This document shows, piece by piece, positions 9,501-18,255 of a DNA stretch of 39,808 nt. The DNA lies in IMG/VR virus record IMGVR_UViG_3300013307_000032, positions 1 to 39,808 of that record, one strand, 5' to 3'. The notes under the pieces were generated by a model. That model saw nothing but the letters and a program-made list of their open reading frames with translations. It did not search any database and was not told where the DNA came from. Position 1 is the stretch's first letter. Each line of letters starts with the position of its first letter. Source of the stretch: a virus. A program made the position numbers and the translations under genes.

Positions 9501-10535
9501 AATCGGAATGTAGGTCGTAGGGTCAAACGCTGCGCCAATAACTCCAGCGGACAGCTTCGCACCCAGACCAGCATCAGATGCCTTAAGGTCGGCCTCATAG
9601 TTCTCGTTAGCCAGCTTGATGAGTCCCGGAAGAGTCTCAGAGTCTGCACCGAGTACCGCGTTGATGTACCGAGGGTCTTTAACCTCACGGCGAATCTGTT
9701 CGATTTCCTCTGGTGTAAACTCGTGAGAGTTCCATGCTTTAGGCTTCATGGCATCCAATACCATATCGAAACCTTTATCCTCACGAGAGGCACGGAAAGC
9801 TACACCCATAGTGCTGGTGGAGACAGCCGCTTCCGCAGCATTCTTAAAGCCGAAGAAAGTCGAACGACTCTCCGCGTCTTCCAGTGTCTCACCGTGTGCT
9901 TCCCAATACGACTTACCGAAAGGTTCGTTAGGCGCTTCCTGCTCCTTCCCTTTGATAGAGATACCTTGAGGTGTCGGAAGGTCCTCACTCGCAGTAGAAA
10001 CGCTCGGCTTCTGCCCGATACCCGCGAACGCCTCCGAAGCGGAAACGCCGTTAGCCTTTGGGACGAAAGACTCAATGTCACCCTTGCGAGGACTCTGTGC
10101 CACGTCCAGCAGCTTCTTCATATAGTTCACACCCTCAGAACTAATAGAGGTGAAATCACCCTTATCATATGCCTGAATCTGTGCACCACCAGTACGTCCC
10201 TCGCCTTGGTTATACGCTAGGGCAGCTTTGAGTTCATCACCGCCATACTTACGCACAAGGTCAGACAGGTGGCGAGCACCCGCATCGATTGCACGTTCAG
10301 GGTTCAGACGGTCATCGTCATCACCATCGGTGGCATTGAGTCCCAGACCTTTGGCGGTCGCTCGGGTGAACTGCATGATACCACGAGGGCCAGTCGGTGA
10401 CTGAGCTTTCGGGTTGAACGAACTTTCATTGAACGATAGTTTACGCAGTAAGTCATAAGAGACACCATGAGTGTCAGCAGCTTTGCGGTACAGCGCATCG
10501 TAGGCGCTTGGTACTGTTTTATCATATTGAGCCAT
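6588..10535 (-). CDS. 16: Internal virion protein gp16 with lytic transglycosylase domain
   Basis: Ejected core protein that opens peptidoglycan and crosses the inner membrane. 1315 residues from the second of two adjacent ATGs (the better spaced after AGGAGG); T7 1318. The N-terminal domain (1-150) is a lytic transglycosylase: Glu37 in LSFNESSF is the catalytic residue (T7 E37), followed by GPRGIMQFT (50-58) and LAYNQGEGRTGG (about 109). Further on are Ala/Gly-rich hydrophobic stretches (LSAGVIGAAFDPTTYIPIAG, about 325-345; LGGFVFGAGMSALADGVG) that could insert in membrane, then a long helical region. Largest gene in the window, ends at phi-17. Confidence 0.97.
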   Translation of the reverse strand: MAQYDKTVPSAYDALYRKAADTHGVSYDLLRKLSFNESSFNPKAQSPTGPRGIMQFTRATAKGLGLNATDGDDDDRLNPERAIDAGARHLSDLVRKYGGDELKAALAYNQGEGRTGGAQIQAYDKGDFTSISSEGVNYMKKLLDVAQSPRKGDIESFVPKANGVSASEAFAGIGQKPSVSTASEDLPTPQGISIKGKEQEAPNEPFGKSYWEAHGETLEDAESRSTFFGFKNAAEAAVSTSTMGVAFRASREDKGFDMVLDAMKPKAWNSHEFTPEEIEQIRREVKDPRYINAVLGADSETLPGLIKLANENYEADLKASDAGLGAKLSAGVIGAAFDPTTYIPIAGQAAKGFKLVNKAMSIGAQSAAAGVVGEALRTSVAGGDADYQGAALGGFVFGAGMSALADGVGKALGRGAPKNDYAATMIRMEARETARNTDGADLSRLPPENFDFPEDALHVPHPTEEGAAILRDGSILSDGNPLNPESAAPVRALAGSERLLRSFAEIGQTILRSPDDAVRSIGSDLVRPATMMADGSNGKFGATASDIHERLHFGDQKTYRDFYDAMKVAMDDPQHSVGMFKTNAAGVRQEISAKVIREIERPGTEKLTDAERKVMDIVKDNFDRKREMMENPGQFGDSRATNFFPESRHKGTYVPHVYDRAAKLMHTERFGGPEGLQQAISKSWMASYLGRPEVKARVDESLTEELGRAPTMADVENYANKKAYGISHEDNFTSSSLIDDATTQNSITGIENNSFLEARNLFDSDVKIVGPDGADFSVNDLRNFDLRDLMPAYNRRVNGDIAIMGGSGKTTAELKDEILALDKKAEKNGKLQRDVNALKDTVKILTGRGRRDPDSAMETLTRSMTDMGFVAKNAYMGLQNLGEIASMIGKGNVRALTNGVPVLRDLMNHNRALKANEVQELHSFIFGREMDDLIRPSRQDIVQRLRESSNTSPGSAKIAGSIKWATGELAARSPFTKFLNATTNVITDAGRQGVLGDIAHAALKGDGKTKWGKDNFLNSAAVSKEQYEGMLQLFRDHATVKEDGSFVINNKRAFAADPRSMDLYRLADKVADETILRPHKVSSQDTKAVSAGIKMVMQFKNFTLRSLNGRFMRDVYNLVGPGDRRVDAAMNMILSTGLAGALYVIQARLKTMGLPEEQQKDYLQNSLRPGVVAYAAFSRSTSLGAPLSVFNMVAAPAGFDMAKQVRTSILPKPDAAQYDNNKIYKGGVTRSDAFQKFATGALEQVPAVGFAANLGYAGYSLSQAAMSSGYRQQDHTTAAFTAMKELVPNDPLTQQMLYQIFRQEGVDLKSTPRAN

Positions 10536-10564
10536 CATGGGCCTCCTATTGGATTGGTTGATTG

Positions 10565-12844
10565 TTATTTGATACCTCGTGACTCACGGAACTCCTGAGC
10601 ACGCTGTGCGAGACCCTTACGCTTGCCTGACTTAATCTCCGCAGAGACTTGGTTCACAGCCGCGATAGGTGCACGCTTATTGGCGTTTGCCAGTGCTTCG
10701 TCTGCCGTAGCTTGCGCTTTGGCCTGAGCCGCTTGGTTCAGCTTGTCCTGATTGTCTTTGTACATACGCTTCAACAGGTCTGTATCATAGGTCAGGTTAA
10801 TGGTCCCGGTCGTATCCATAACGCGAATGGTTTTACCCACAGCGGTCACAGAAAGTTGACGGTTGGTAATCCACGGGTTCTGAGCAATGTGTGCCTTAAC
10901 GGTCGCATCAAGAATGTCCTTGCCCTGCTTCCAGCTTGCCGGGTCAGAGGTGACCTGTAGGGCTGAACGCGGGAGAACACCATAGGTGTGACCATCGAGG
11001 TCGTCACTGTCCATCGTCGTGGTTGACTCCTTGAGGAACTTCGTTACCTGCTCCATCGCGCCATCGTTGTTACCAGTTGCATATGAGAACGCATCGAACA
11101 CCGCACGAGCGGAGTCACGAAGGTCAGCAGGCATACGGGCAATCTCTTCGGCAGCACTGGAGTTCAGCGTAGCGGTCCACGCCTTGTCAGCTTCAATCTG
11201 TTGGTCCTTAGTCATGCGCTGCTTGTTACGCTCGGAGTCAATCAGAATCTGGGGTTTGATTCCCATCTTATCCATGAGGTCCATCCTAGCGAACATTCCA
11301 GCTTGCTGCGGATACAGTGAAGCGAACAGGCCGGGGTCTTCGTTACGGATGCGGCGCAGAGAGTCCATCGCTGGAGTCTTCTCTGGCATCTCACCGTTGA
11401 CAACAGCAGCATTCCATTCACCCTGAGCATCGGTAATCATCGTCCCAAACTGAGTACGGAATGGTCCGTTCTCGGCATCGGCTCGGAGATACTGGAGTTT
11501 CTTCTGGTCTTTCTGCTCATCGGTCAGGTCCATCTGCTCAATATCTGCGAGCTTCTTAGCGGCATAATTGGTCGCATCACTAGGCTTGAACTCGCCAGTG
11601 TTCTCGTTGGACGGCATGTCTTTGTAATCAGTCGAGACATACTCACCTGCCATTCGCTTATCGAACGCAGCATCTAACACGGCGTTCTTATTGTACGCCT
11701 GACGTGCCTTGTCGGTAGCCTTAGCGGTAGCCGCTGCTTCCACCTTGAAGCGTTCAGCCATTTGTGCACGGGCAGATACCAGTTGCTGACGCTCCGGGGT
11801 CATGAGGTTACCCGGTTGTACAGCGTTAAGCATGGCTTCCTGCTCATTCAGCATGTTCCACCCAGCGGTCGTATCCGACTGATTCACCGCAGATGCTAAA
11901 CCCAGATTGAACTTCTCGAACGCTTGAGAGTTGTTCATGAACTCTGCATGCTGCGACTTGACCACCATCGAGTTGAACTGTTCGTCACCTAAGACTTCCT
12001 TAAAGGTCGCCTCTTTGCCGTGTAACGTAATCTTCTTATCAGCCAGACCTTGAAGCATTGTAGAGCCACCGGGCTGTTGAACGATATCGTTTAGGCTCCG
12101 AGAGATTAACGCCTCGGCATCACCATCGCTGGCAATTGTCCCATCGGTTAAACCTTTGGTGATATAGTTGGTGAAGAACGCTGGTCCCTGCGGGGAACGG
12201 AGAACATCTGGGTCACTCAATGCACCTTTGAGTTCTACCGTTGAGTTGAGTAACGCCCCCTTCTTGGCCCGTTCACTGAGGAACGTGTCATGTGCACCAT
12301 AGATATGGATGTTACGCTCAGTAATGTTACTGGAGAAACCTCGCTGAAAGTCTTCGTCCTCTGCATTAAAGCCAAACTGGTTCGCGTACTCTTGGCGACC
12401 ATCGGTCAACCGTTTGTGACGGAACTCATCTAACTCCTGTCGAGTCTTGAACTCACCGCGCTGCACCTTCTGGGAAATCTCATCGTCCAACTGAAACGCA
12501 GCGTTGCGTCCGGTCTTCTCTTTGAGGAGCTTCATTGCGTACTTGTCATCCTGATAGAGTAACGTTCCGTTCTGACGGGCTTCCTTAAGTTGCTCCGGGG
12601 TCAGCTTAGTGAGAATCTCATTGGACCTCTCGTCTGCCTTGGCCTGAGACTTAGCGTCAGCCTGCATGTACATATCGGCACCATACTGTGCCAGCTTACC
12701 TACTGTTCCCAGCAGTTGACTCTTAGAGGCGTATGACGGGTCTACACCCGCCTGTGCCACTGTTGCTTGTGATTGAGTGACGCCACGTAACCGCTCAATA
12801 CCCGGCTGTGGGATGTTGCTCAATGCGCCTAATAGCTTACTCAT
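10565..12844 (-). CDS. 15: Internal virion protein gp15 (ejectosome)
   Basis: In T7, gp15 is ejected and with gp16 forms the periplasmic tunnel and a motor that pulls in the first DNA. 759 residues (T7 747). Mostly helical: IPQPGIERLRGVTQSQATVA (12-31), MQADAKSQAKADERSNEILT, ANQFGFNAEDEDFQRGFSSN, then long Ala/Gln/Asp helices and the C-terminal QAKAQATADEALANANKRAP. No catalytic motif is expected or seen. One-base overlap with gene 14. Confidence 0.96.
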   Translation of the reverse strand: MSKLLGALSNIPQPGIERLRGVTQSQATVAQAGVDPSYASKSQLLGTVGKLAQYGADMYMQADAKSQAKADERSNEILTKLTPEQLKEARQNGTLLYQDDKYAMKLLKEKTGRNAAFQLDDEISQKVQRGEFKTRQELDEFRHKRLTDGRQEYANQFGFNAEDEDFQRGFSSNITERNIHIYGAHDTFLSERAKKGALLNSTVELKGALSDPDVLRSPQGPAFFTNYITKGLTDGTIASDGDAEALISRSLNDIVQQPGGSTMLQGLADKKITLHGKEATFKEVLGDEQFNSMVVKSQHAEFMNNSQAFEKFNLGLASAVNQSDTTAGWNMLNEQEAMLNAVQPGNLMTPERQQLVSARAQMAERFKVEAAATAKATDKARQAYNKNAVLDAAFDKRMAGEYVSTDYKDMPSNENTGEFKPSDATNYAAKKLADIEQMDLTDEQKDQKKLQYLRADAENGPFRTQFGTMITDAQGEWNAAVVNGEMPEKTPAMDSLRRIRNEDPGLFASLYPQQAGMFARMDLMDKMGIKPQILIDSERNKQRMTKDQQIEADKAWTATLNSSAAEEIARMPADLRDSARAVFDAFSYATGNNDGAMEQVTKFLKESTTTMDSDDLDGHTYGVLPRSALQVTSDPASWKQGKDILDATVKAHIAQNPWITNRQLSVTAVGKTIRVMDTTGTINLTYDTDLLKRMYKDNQDKLNQAAQAKAQATADEALANANKRAPIAAVNQVSAEIKSGKRKGLAQRAQEFRESRGIK

Positions 12845-13437
12845 TAGTTACCTCCCGCTTTCGCTGAGTCTTTGTTAAGGGTCTTACGGGCTTTGTCACC
12901 GTACAGCTTCTGTCCACCAATGTCGGTGAGACCATACAGCTTAGACACGCCGATACCCAATGGGTCCACAATCTGTTCCAGAGCACCTTTGACCTTACCT
13001 TCCGACTTCTGCATCTGCTCGACCTGACCCAGAGTGTTCGTCTGGTTGCCTAGCTGTTGCGCGAAGATGGACGCATAGTCTCGTGTGTAGTTCTCACGGA
13101 CACCGTTAGCAGCACGAATCTGGTCACCCTCAGTAATCCGAGAGATGCGGTCCATTGAGTTACCCTCAAGGTTGCCCTCACCGATTGCTGCACGTACCGT
13201 ACCCATTGCCTGCACTTTCTGCATCGACTTAAGGGATAGGTCCTGTGACGCTTGGTCCAGTTTGTCCTGATTCTCCAGAGAGAGTCCGGCGTTATTGTAG
13301 GCCATTGTGTTGACCATGTTGATTGCTTGGCGACGACTCTGGTCATTCTGAGCGGCTACTGCTTGGTTGCTTTGAGCACCACTCATCATCTGTTGACCCA
13401 CAGCCATCGCGATAGGGATAGCCACCATCCAGCACAT
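12844..13437 (-). CDS. 14: Internal virion protein gp14 (ejected channel protein)
   Basis: In T7, gp14 is ejected into the outer membrane and forms part of the trans-envelope channel for DNA entry. 197 residues (T7 196). MCWMVAIPIAMAVGQQMMSG at the start matches T7's MCWMAAIPIA, followed by Gln/Ala-rich helices (QAVAAQNDQSRRQAINMVNT), MQKVQAMGTVRAAIGEGNLE with SMDRI, and NYTRDYASIFAQQLG, as in T7. The end is Lys/Gly rich. Stop shares a base with the gene 15 ATG. Confidence 0.95.
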   Translation of the reverse strand: MCWMVAIPIAMAVGQQMMSGAQSNQAVAAQNDQSRRQAINMVNTMAYNNAGLSLENQDKLDQASQDLSLKSMQKVQAMGTVRAAIGEGNLEGNSMDRISRITEGDQIRAANGVRENYTRDYASIFAQQLGNQTNTLGQVEQMQKSEGKVKGALEQIVDPLGIGVSKLYGLTDIGGQKLYGDKARKTLNKDSAKAGGN

Positions 13438-13439
13438 AG

Positions 13440-13853
13440 TTATTTCCTCTTGATTGTGAATAATTGAAATTGCTTACTCTCATCAGAGAACTCATCGTGG
13501 AACACAGCGCCTATCGATTTGAGGAACCTAACGTGGTCAGTGTTGCCGACCCATACGAAGTTCCACAGTACCGGATAGGTCTGTAAGAGTTTATCACGAT
13601 GTTCCATGATGAGCTTTCTAAATTGCATACGCTCCGTTAATGAGCACTGTTTCAACAGCATCGATGTGACGAACCAACACTGGTCCCCATCGTTACCACC
13701 GACTGCCATAGCGTGTCCATGATGTTCTACCATAACGCACTGATTGGCTGGTGGAAAGGCTGGCTCAATGCCATACGCTCGGGCTTCGTCAAGGTCTTGC
13801 CGTGACGGAGTGAACCACCTTAAGTGTTTTTCTGTAGCTGTTCTGAGTATCAT
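13440..13853 (-). CDS. 13: Internal virion protein gp13
   Basis: 137 residues (T7 138). T7 gp13 is needed for stable internal core assembly but is not found at high level in mature particles. MILRTATEKHLRWFTPSRQD and the middle part CVMVEHHGHAMAVGGNDGDQ look like a GNAT-type alpha/beta fold (AMAVGG-N followed by helix LTERMQFRKLIMEHR and strand WNFVWVGNTDHVRFLKSIGA). Acetyltransferase activity has not been shown and I do not claim it. First gene of the phi-13 unit, two bases before gene 14. Confidence 0.9.
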   Translation of the reverse strand: MILRTATEKHLRWFTPSRQDLDEARAYGIEPAFPPANQCVMVEHHGHAMAVGGNDGDQCWFVTSMLLKQCSLTERMQFRKLIMEHRDKLLQTYPVLWNFVWVGNTDHVRFLKSIGAVFHDEFSDESKQFQLFTIKRK

Positions 13854-13878
13854 GCTTTAAGTCCTCTCTTAGTGTTGG

Positions 13879-13902
13879 TCTCCCATTAGTGAGTCGTAAT
13901 TG
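13879..13902 (-). promoter_or_regulatory. Phage promoter phi-13
   Basis: Minus strand CAATTACGACTCACTAAT then GGGAGACCAACAC. Consensus core. No clear stem-loop at the transcript start. Drives the internal virion genes 13-16. Confidence 0.94.
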
Positions 13903-13923
13903 ACCCACCAACAGGATTCCTAA

Positions 13924-16311
13924 TTAAATGCCCGTACTGCGGCGAATGTAGTTACCCTCCCAGCCACACCCAATGATGTTAAGCGGAGTAGTGTAGTCAC
14001 TCGTCAGGGACACGATATTGTAATTGGCGTTACCGACCAGAGGGAAGCGGAACTGTCCAGACTCCACAGCCACCTCTCCTAGTGCGGTCTCACCGACCTG
14101 CTTGCCACTCATGGTGTACGTGTAGGCTCGCGTCTGGTTCGTCACGTTGACATAGAATGCCCCGGACTCCTCATAGTTAACCCACGCTCTGCGGTGCTGC
14201 AAACGGCCCACATCCTCTGTGCTGAACCCTCCGGTCTCATCTTGTTTCTTGATGAGCAACTTAGAGAACACATAGCGGAAGCCGATAGCGAACCCGATGA
14301 ACACCAATTGTCCAGACATATCGCCAGTGATTCGCAGGTACGGGTCCGACTCCCATCCACCAGCAGGCGGCAGGTACTCACGGACTTCACCAACGGTGTC
14401 ACTCACCACAATCTTTCCGGTCTGCCAGCGGGTCCCTTGGAACACGTTAGTCAGAGCCACTGTGGTTTGATAGGTGTCGTTATTGAACGCATCCTGTGGA
14501 ATCGTATAGGGAACCTTCGCGTCCATGTAGAGGCGGTATGGCTCGCCCTGATAGTCCAGAGTGCGCTTCGTGAAACTCACCGTACCCATGAACACATCGT
14601 AGCCATTCTGAATCACCATGTGCATGTGTGACCCGATAGAACTCGCAGCTAGAATCTTCACGTTATCCCCGAAGTCCCAATGAGACCACGACTGTTGCTG
14701 TAGCTGCTCATCAATATAAAGGAACTTATACATGAACACCTTGCCCGGTGCACCACTGGTCAGCACGCTCGCGAAGTTCTCCGTAGAGGAACCCGCAATG
14801 CTGAACACTCCGTTAGGAATGTAGCTCGGTACGTGCATCGTCATGTCCTCTGCGTTCTTCACGGCACTCACATCCTGCACCGCATAGTAACGGTTGATGG
14901 ACGTAAAGGTTGCACGAGGACTCGCAAAGTAGATACCTCGCCCGATACCGTAAGGACGCGCACCGTCTGACACATCGAACTCAGTCGTAAGGTTCAACTC
15001 CACGGACTTCGCAGAGAGCACGCCGGACGCATTGAGCACGAACTGTGCCTCATCAGCCCACAGTAAGAGTTCCTCAGAGAACGGCACAGCGTACTTCAAG
15101 AGGCTCACACGGTTATGGCTCACCGCTACATCGATAGGGTCATCGTCGGATAGCACAGCGACACTCGCAGGGTACATGTTGAAGTAACGAGCGGTGCGAG
15201 ATAACACGATGTTCTCACCAGCCAGCATCCCCAGACGGTTCCGATAGAAGAACACATCGGTAATCGCTTGGCCCACAAAGGACGGATGAGGGTTGGTATC
15301 ATCGTCACCAGCCATACGGTCCACCCACGTATTCACCTTGAAGTCGAACTGACCATCAGCAGCGCGGACCAGTGACCACGGCATAGTGGCATCGTTGAGG
15401 CCCACTTGCTGATTCCAGCCCACGGTCTCCTCCCACAGCTTACGCGTGTAGTTGTAGCGCACATAATACTTATCGGCGTTACGTGAGGTATCCCCTACGA
15501 TTTTCACCATGTAACCATCTGGTGCGTTCTGTGGTAACTTCGAGAACGTCTGAGCATAGTGGGTCACCGGGCTAATCAACTGGTCGGCATAGCCATCCTT
15601 AGTCGATAGGTCGCGCACTGTATCGTTGTTGGCGATAATGTGGATGAACCCTGTGCCTACGTTGAAGGTCCAGTTAGGAACGCTTAGGCGCATCTGACGG
15701 GCTAACTCCTCGGCAATGTACTGTGCATCGACCTTCTTGACCATCTCAGCCACAGCGCCAGCATCGCCCACACCAGAAGGTAACTCAAGGCTGGCACGCT
15801 CGGCCCCGTTGAAGAACACCTTAAGTGTGCGCCCATACTGACCACCACGAACGTTAATGAGGGCATCAGCTTGGTCATTGAACTGACCGTTGTTGGTCAA
15901 CGTAGTGTCAGCCTGAACGATTCTCTGCTTGTTCACAACGAACGTGTAGTCCGCTACGGTCACCGCTCGGATGTTGTCACGAGGGTTCGCTACGTTCACG
16001 TATGAGGTGTCACCGCGTACCTGATACTCAGTCCCATCGAGACCGAACACCTTGATGCCACTACCAGTGAACGCAACGTAATACTGCTCGCTTTCGTCTC
16101 GGTTGATTAGGTGCATCAGTGGGGCCTCTCCCAGATAACCAGCAGGACCCAACTTGCGGTTGAACACCAAAGGGGGCCGCTTCTGGAGACCTTCTGTCTC
16201 AGAGGACCAGCCGTTCACCTGCTCTTTCCCTTGGTCCGGGAACCGTAGGATATCAGGTTGCTGGCTAATGCCGCCCTTTAGGTTTTTGATTGATTGACTT
16301 ACCAGACCCAT
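13924..16311 (-). CDS. 12: Tail tubular protein B (nozzle)
   Basis: Hexameric nozzle at the tail tip; forms the channel and fibre-binding surface. 795 residues (T7 794). Starts MGLVSQSIKNLKGGISQQPD with ILRFPDQGKEQVNGWSSETE, LQKRPPLVF, characteristic of the family; MAGDDDTNPHPSFVGQAI and FFYRNRLGMLAGENIVLSRT in the middle, beta-rich throughout. C-terminus IIGCGWEGNYIRRSTGI. Ribosome site AAAGGAGGCCGTT. Confidence 0.98.
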   Translation of the reverse strand: MGLVSQSIKNLKGGISQQPDILRFPDQGKEQVNGWSSETEGLQKRPPLVFNRKLGPAGYLGEAPLMHLINRDESEQYYVAFTGSGIKVFGLDGTEYQVRGDTSYVNVANPRDNIRAVTVADYTFVVNKQRIVQADTTLTNNGQFNDQADALINVRGGQYGRTLKVFFNGAERASLELPSGVGDAGAVAEMVKKVDAQYIAEELARQMRLSVPNWTFNVGTGFIHIIANNDTVRDLSTKDGYADQLISPVTHYAQTFSKLPQNAPDGYMVKIVGDTSRNADKYYVRYNYTRKLWEETVGWNQQVGLNDATMPWSLVRAADGQFDFKVNTWVDRMAGDDDTNPHPSFVGQAITDVFFYRNRLGMLAGENIVLSRTARYFNMYPASVAVLSDDDPIDVAVSHNRVSLLKYAVPFSEELLLWADEAQFVLNASGVLSAKSVELNLTTEFDVSDGARPYGIGRGIYFASPRATFTSINRYYAVQDVSAVKNAEDMTMHVPSYIPNGVFSIAGSSTENFASVLTSGAPGKVFMYKFLYIDEQLQQQSWSHWDFGDNVKILAASSIGSHMHMVIQNGYDVFMGTVSFTKRTLDYQGEPYRLYMDAKVPYTIPQDAFNNDTYQTTVALTNVFQGTRWQTGKIVVSDTVGEVREYLPPAGGWESDPYLRITGDMSGQLVFIGFAIGFRYVFSKLLIKKQDETGGFSTEDVGRLQHRRAWVNYEESGAFYVNVTNQTRAYTYTMSGKQVGETALGEVAVESGQFRFPLVGNANYNIVSLTSDYTTPLNIIGCGWEGNYIRRSTGI

Positions 16312-16334
16312 AACGGCCTCCTTTAGTTTAGTTA

Positions 16335-16919
16335 TTAACGACCTACCACACCCTGTACGAATGCGTCACCGTCAATCATGTTGAATCGACCGTAGTCCAT
16401 CTCATACTCGTTGCACTGCATCAGCGCCTCAGCTTCTTCCTCACCGAGAATCTGCTCAATGTTCACATCACCAAAGTAACGCATATTGAACTGGCGGGAA
16501 GCCTTGGTCACGATGTAAGAGCGGAAGCACTGAGGCATCTCACTGTACTCGCGCAGGCGGGTCATATCGACCGTAATGGACCCTTGAAATACATCGGTCT
16601 GGTTAGCTGTATCGTACACGTAACCTTGTCGGTTGATGTAGGTGTTAGCCGACCCAGAGCCTTGCACTCGCAGGTAAGACGGAAGGTAGGGGATTAACCC
16701 TGTGTTCACATCCGGGACCAGTGTGGCACCCTCTTCGATGTTGAACGTCCAGCCTTTCGATTGGACCATGCGGTTAACCTTGTTGAGAATCTGTTGAGCG
16801 TTCGACACGTCAACGTTTGATGAGTCACCCAGAGTCAACACAGGGGCCTCACCGATTGCTGAGAGGATATCGTTGATAGCATCAAGCTCATCAGCCGGGT
16901 TTAAGAATGAATCAGCCAT
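16335..16919 (-). CDS. 11: Tail tubular protein A (adaptor/gatekeeper ring)
   Basis: Dodecameric ring joining portal to the tail nozzle and fibres. 194 residues (T7 196). The start ATG follows TTTAGGAGGCCAT; an upstream frame through T-phi is not used. Landmarks: NPADELDAINDILSAIGEAP (7-26), STSNADVSNAQ-like SSNVDVSNAQQILNKVNRMV, VQSKGWTFNIEEGATL, and YFGDVNIEQILGEEEAEA near the C-terminus. Confidence 0.97.
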   Translation of the reverse strand: MADSFLNPADELDAINDILSAIGEAPVLTLGDSSNVDVSNAQQILNKVNRMVQSKGWTFNIEEGATLVPDVNTGLIPYLPSYLRVQGSGSANTYINRQGYVYDTANQTDVFQGSITVDMTRLREYSEMPQCFRSYIVTKASRQFNMRYFGDVNIEQILGEEEAEALMQCNEYEMDYGRFNMIDGDAFVQGVVGR

Positions 16920-16933
16920 ATGGCCTCCTAAAG

Positions 16934-16972
16934 CAAAAAACCCCTCGCCGCCCAATTAAGGACCCGAGGGGT
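16934..16972 (-). terminator. Late terminator T-phi
   Basis: RNA ACCCCUCG (16972-16965) pairs perfectly with CGAGGGGU (16947-16940) around a 17-base loop, followed by UUUUUU. It lies between genes 10 and 11, the place of T7 T-phi, which has the same ACCCCU/AGGGGUUUUUU design. It limits downstream transcription after the capsid gene. Confidence 0.95.
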
Positions 16973-16988
16973 ATCATTATGTTATCGT

Positions 16989-18145
16989 TTAAGCAGACTC
17001 ACCGCTTTCCGCAGCCAGTTTAGCCGCTTTGTTAGCAGCACGAGTACGGGCAGCTTTCTGCGCAGGAGTTAACTCATCCTCAGTGACCTCCGAAGAGGCC
17101 AAAGAGAATGCACGAGATGTTACTCCGCTGCCGCCTTTACCAGTGCACCAGCAGCTTCTGGACGCAGACCACCGTGACCCATCGCGTACTTAGCGATAAT
17201 CTGGTCAGCCTGATAGTTTGCACGACGAGCACGCTCAAGCGCAAGGTCTTTCAGCTTCACAGTACCAACAGCAGAACGGTGCTGGAACAGGCCCACAACG
17301 TTAGCCAGATTGACTTTACCACCAGTTGCCGGGAAGCTGTGCTTCTGGTTCTCTGGGGCAGTGCCCTCTTCTGGACGGTCATCACCAGCACCACCAGCGG
17401 TCAGGTGTGGAACCTCAACAACCTCGAAGCCCATCACGTTACGGATAGAACCCTTCTCTGGGTCAATCAGAGCCGCGTAGTTCGCTGCGTTAGGCATCAG
17501 AGCCGCCAGAATCGCAGAGTAGTTGTCTGGAGTGGTGTAGAAGGTACGGTCACTTGCAGGAACGTAGTTCTTAGTCAGACCAGCACGGGCCTTAGTCAGA
17601 CCAGCGATGATTGCTTTACCCAGCTCAACTTGGTCGTCGGAAGCGGTAACTTCGATAACCTGAGCTTTACCCAGACCAGCGATGTTCTCGTTGTTCGCAT
17701 CCGGCAGGTTAACCAGACCAGCCAGTTCAGCCAGTACAGCACCATCAGCAGCCATTGCCAGAGATTCACCCAACTGAGCGGTATACTCTGAACGCACATC
17801 GTAGTGGTTCATTGCGTCTTCGATATCGTAAATCAGAACGTCAGCAGTCAGCAGGCCATCAATGTTAATGGTCTTCTCAGTGTGCTTAATGTCCTTACGC
17901 TTATCATCGAGGTTCTCACCCGCTTGCAGGTAAGCAGCTTTGGTACGACCAATCACAGGGAACTGTGCGGACTTACCGGACGCGATTGAACGCATCATGT
18001 GACGTGAAGTGGTCACAGAGGTACGAGCAAATGCCGTAATGACCTCACCACCGAATACTTTCAGGAACAGAGCCAGTTTATCCGCTGCGCTCTGGCCTTT
18101 ACCTTGGTTAGTACCAATCTGCTGTCCACCATTCATGTTCGCCAT
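16989..18145 (-). CDS. 10B: Minor capsid protein gp10B by -1 frameshift
   Basis: T7 and T3 make about 10% of a longer capsid protein by -1 slippage near the end of gene 10. Here, if the ribosome slips back at the A-AAG Lys codon (17137-17135, in GGTAAAGGC), the chain continues GGSGVTSRAFSLASSEVTED and so on for 48 residues to the TAA at 16989, giving about 385 residues (T7 about 397). The extension is Ala/Lys/Ser rich, ending AAESGESA. The -1 frame is closed by TAA about 70 bases upstream, so the slip must lie in that interval; the exact site is inferred. Confidence 0.8.
17120..18145 (-). CDS. 10A: Major capsid protein gp10A
   Basis: HK97-fold shell protein. 341 residues (T7 345). Starts MANMNGGQQIGTNQGKGQSA (T7 MASMTGGQQMGTNQGKG, the well-known T7 tag region); E-loop and core follow with SVTTSRHMMRSIASGKSAQF and PVIGRTKAAYLQAGENLDDK (about 60-80), NHYDVRSEYTAQLGESLA and KNYVPASDRTFYTTPDNYSA. 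The frame ends in ALVKAAAE with a TAA, while the -1 frame stays open for a further 48 codons (see 10B). Leader from phi-10; ribosome site AGAAGGTATATAAC. Confidence 0.98.
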   Translation of the reverse strand: MANMNGGQQIGTNQGKGQSAADKLALFLKVFGGEVITAFARTSVTTSRHMMRSIASGKSAQFPVIGRTKAAYLQAGENLDDKRKDIKHTEKTINIDGLLTADVLIYDIEDAMNHYDVRSEYTAQLGESLAMAADGAVLAELAGLVNLPDANNENIAGLGKAQVIEVTASDDQVELGKAIIAGLTKARAGLTKNYVPASDRTFYTTPDNYSAILAALMPNAANYAALIDPEKGSIRNVMGFEVVEVPHLTAGGAGDDRPEEGTAPENQKHSFPATGGKVNLANVVGLFQHRSAVGTVKLKDLALERARRANYQADQIIAKYAMGHGGLRPEAAGALVKAAAE

Positions 18146-18231
18146 GTTATATACCTTCTAAATTAGATTATGAGATTAAGTTGAGTTGGTCCGTTCGTGG
18201 ACCAGTCGTGAAACGAAATGGGAACATGTGG

Positions 18232-18255
18232 TCTCCCATTAGTGAGTCGTAATTA
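18232..18255 (-). promoter_or_regulatory. Phage promoter phi-10
   Basis: Minus strand AATTACGACTCACTAAT then GGGAGACCACATGTTCCC. Fully consensus from -17 to -1. It drives the capsid gene, where T7 has its strongest promoter. The leader can form GGGA/UUCCC. Confidence 0.95.

Noticed and set aside
16920-16955. Upstream in-frame start of gene 11
   Set aside because: It would translate part of terminator T-phi; the ATG at 16919 follows AGGAGG and fits the family length.
17108-17791. Long open frame (227 codons) on the plus strand across the capsid gene
   Set aside because: It is antisense to gene 10 with no ribosome site or promoter on that strand; codon bias of a highly expressed gene often leaves the antisense frame open. 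All supported genes are on the minus strand.
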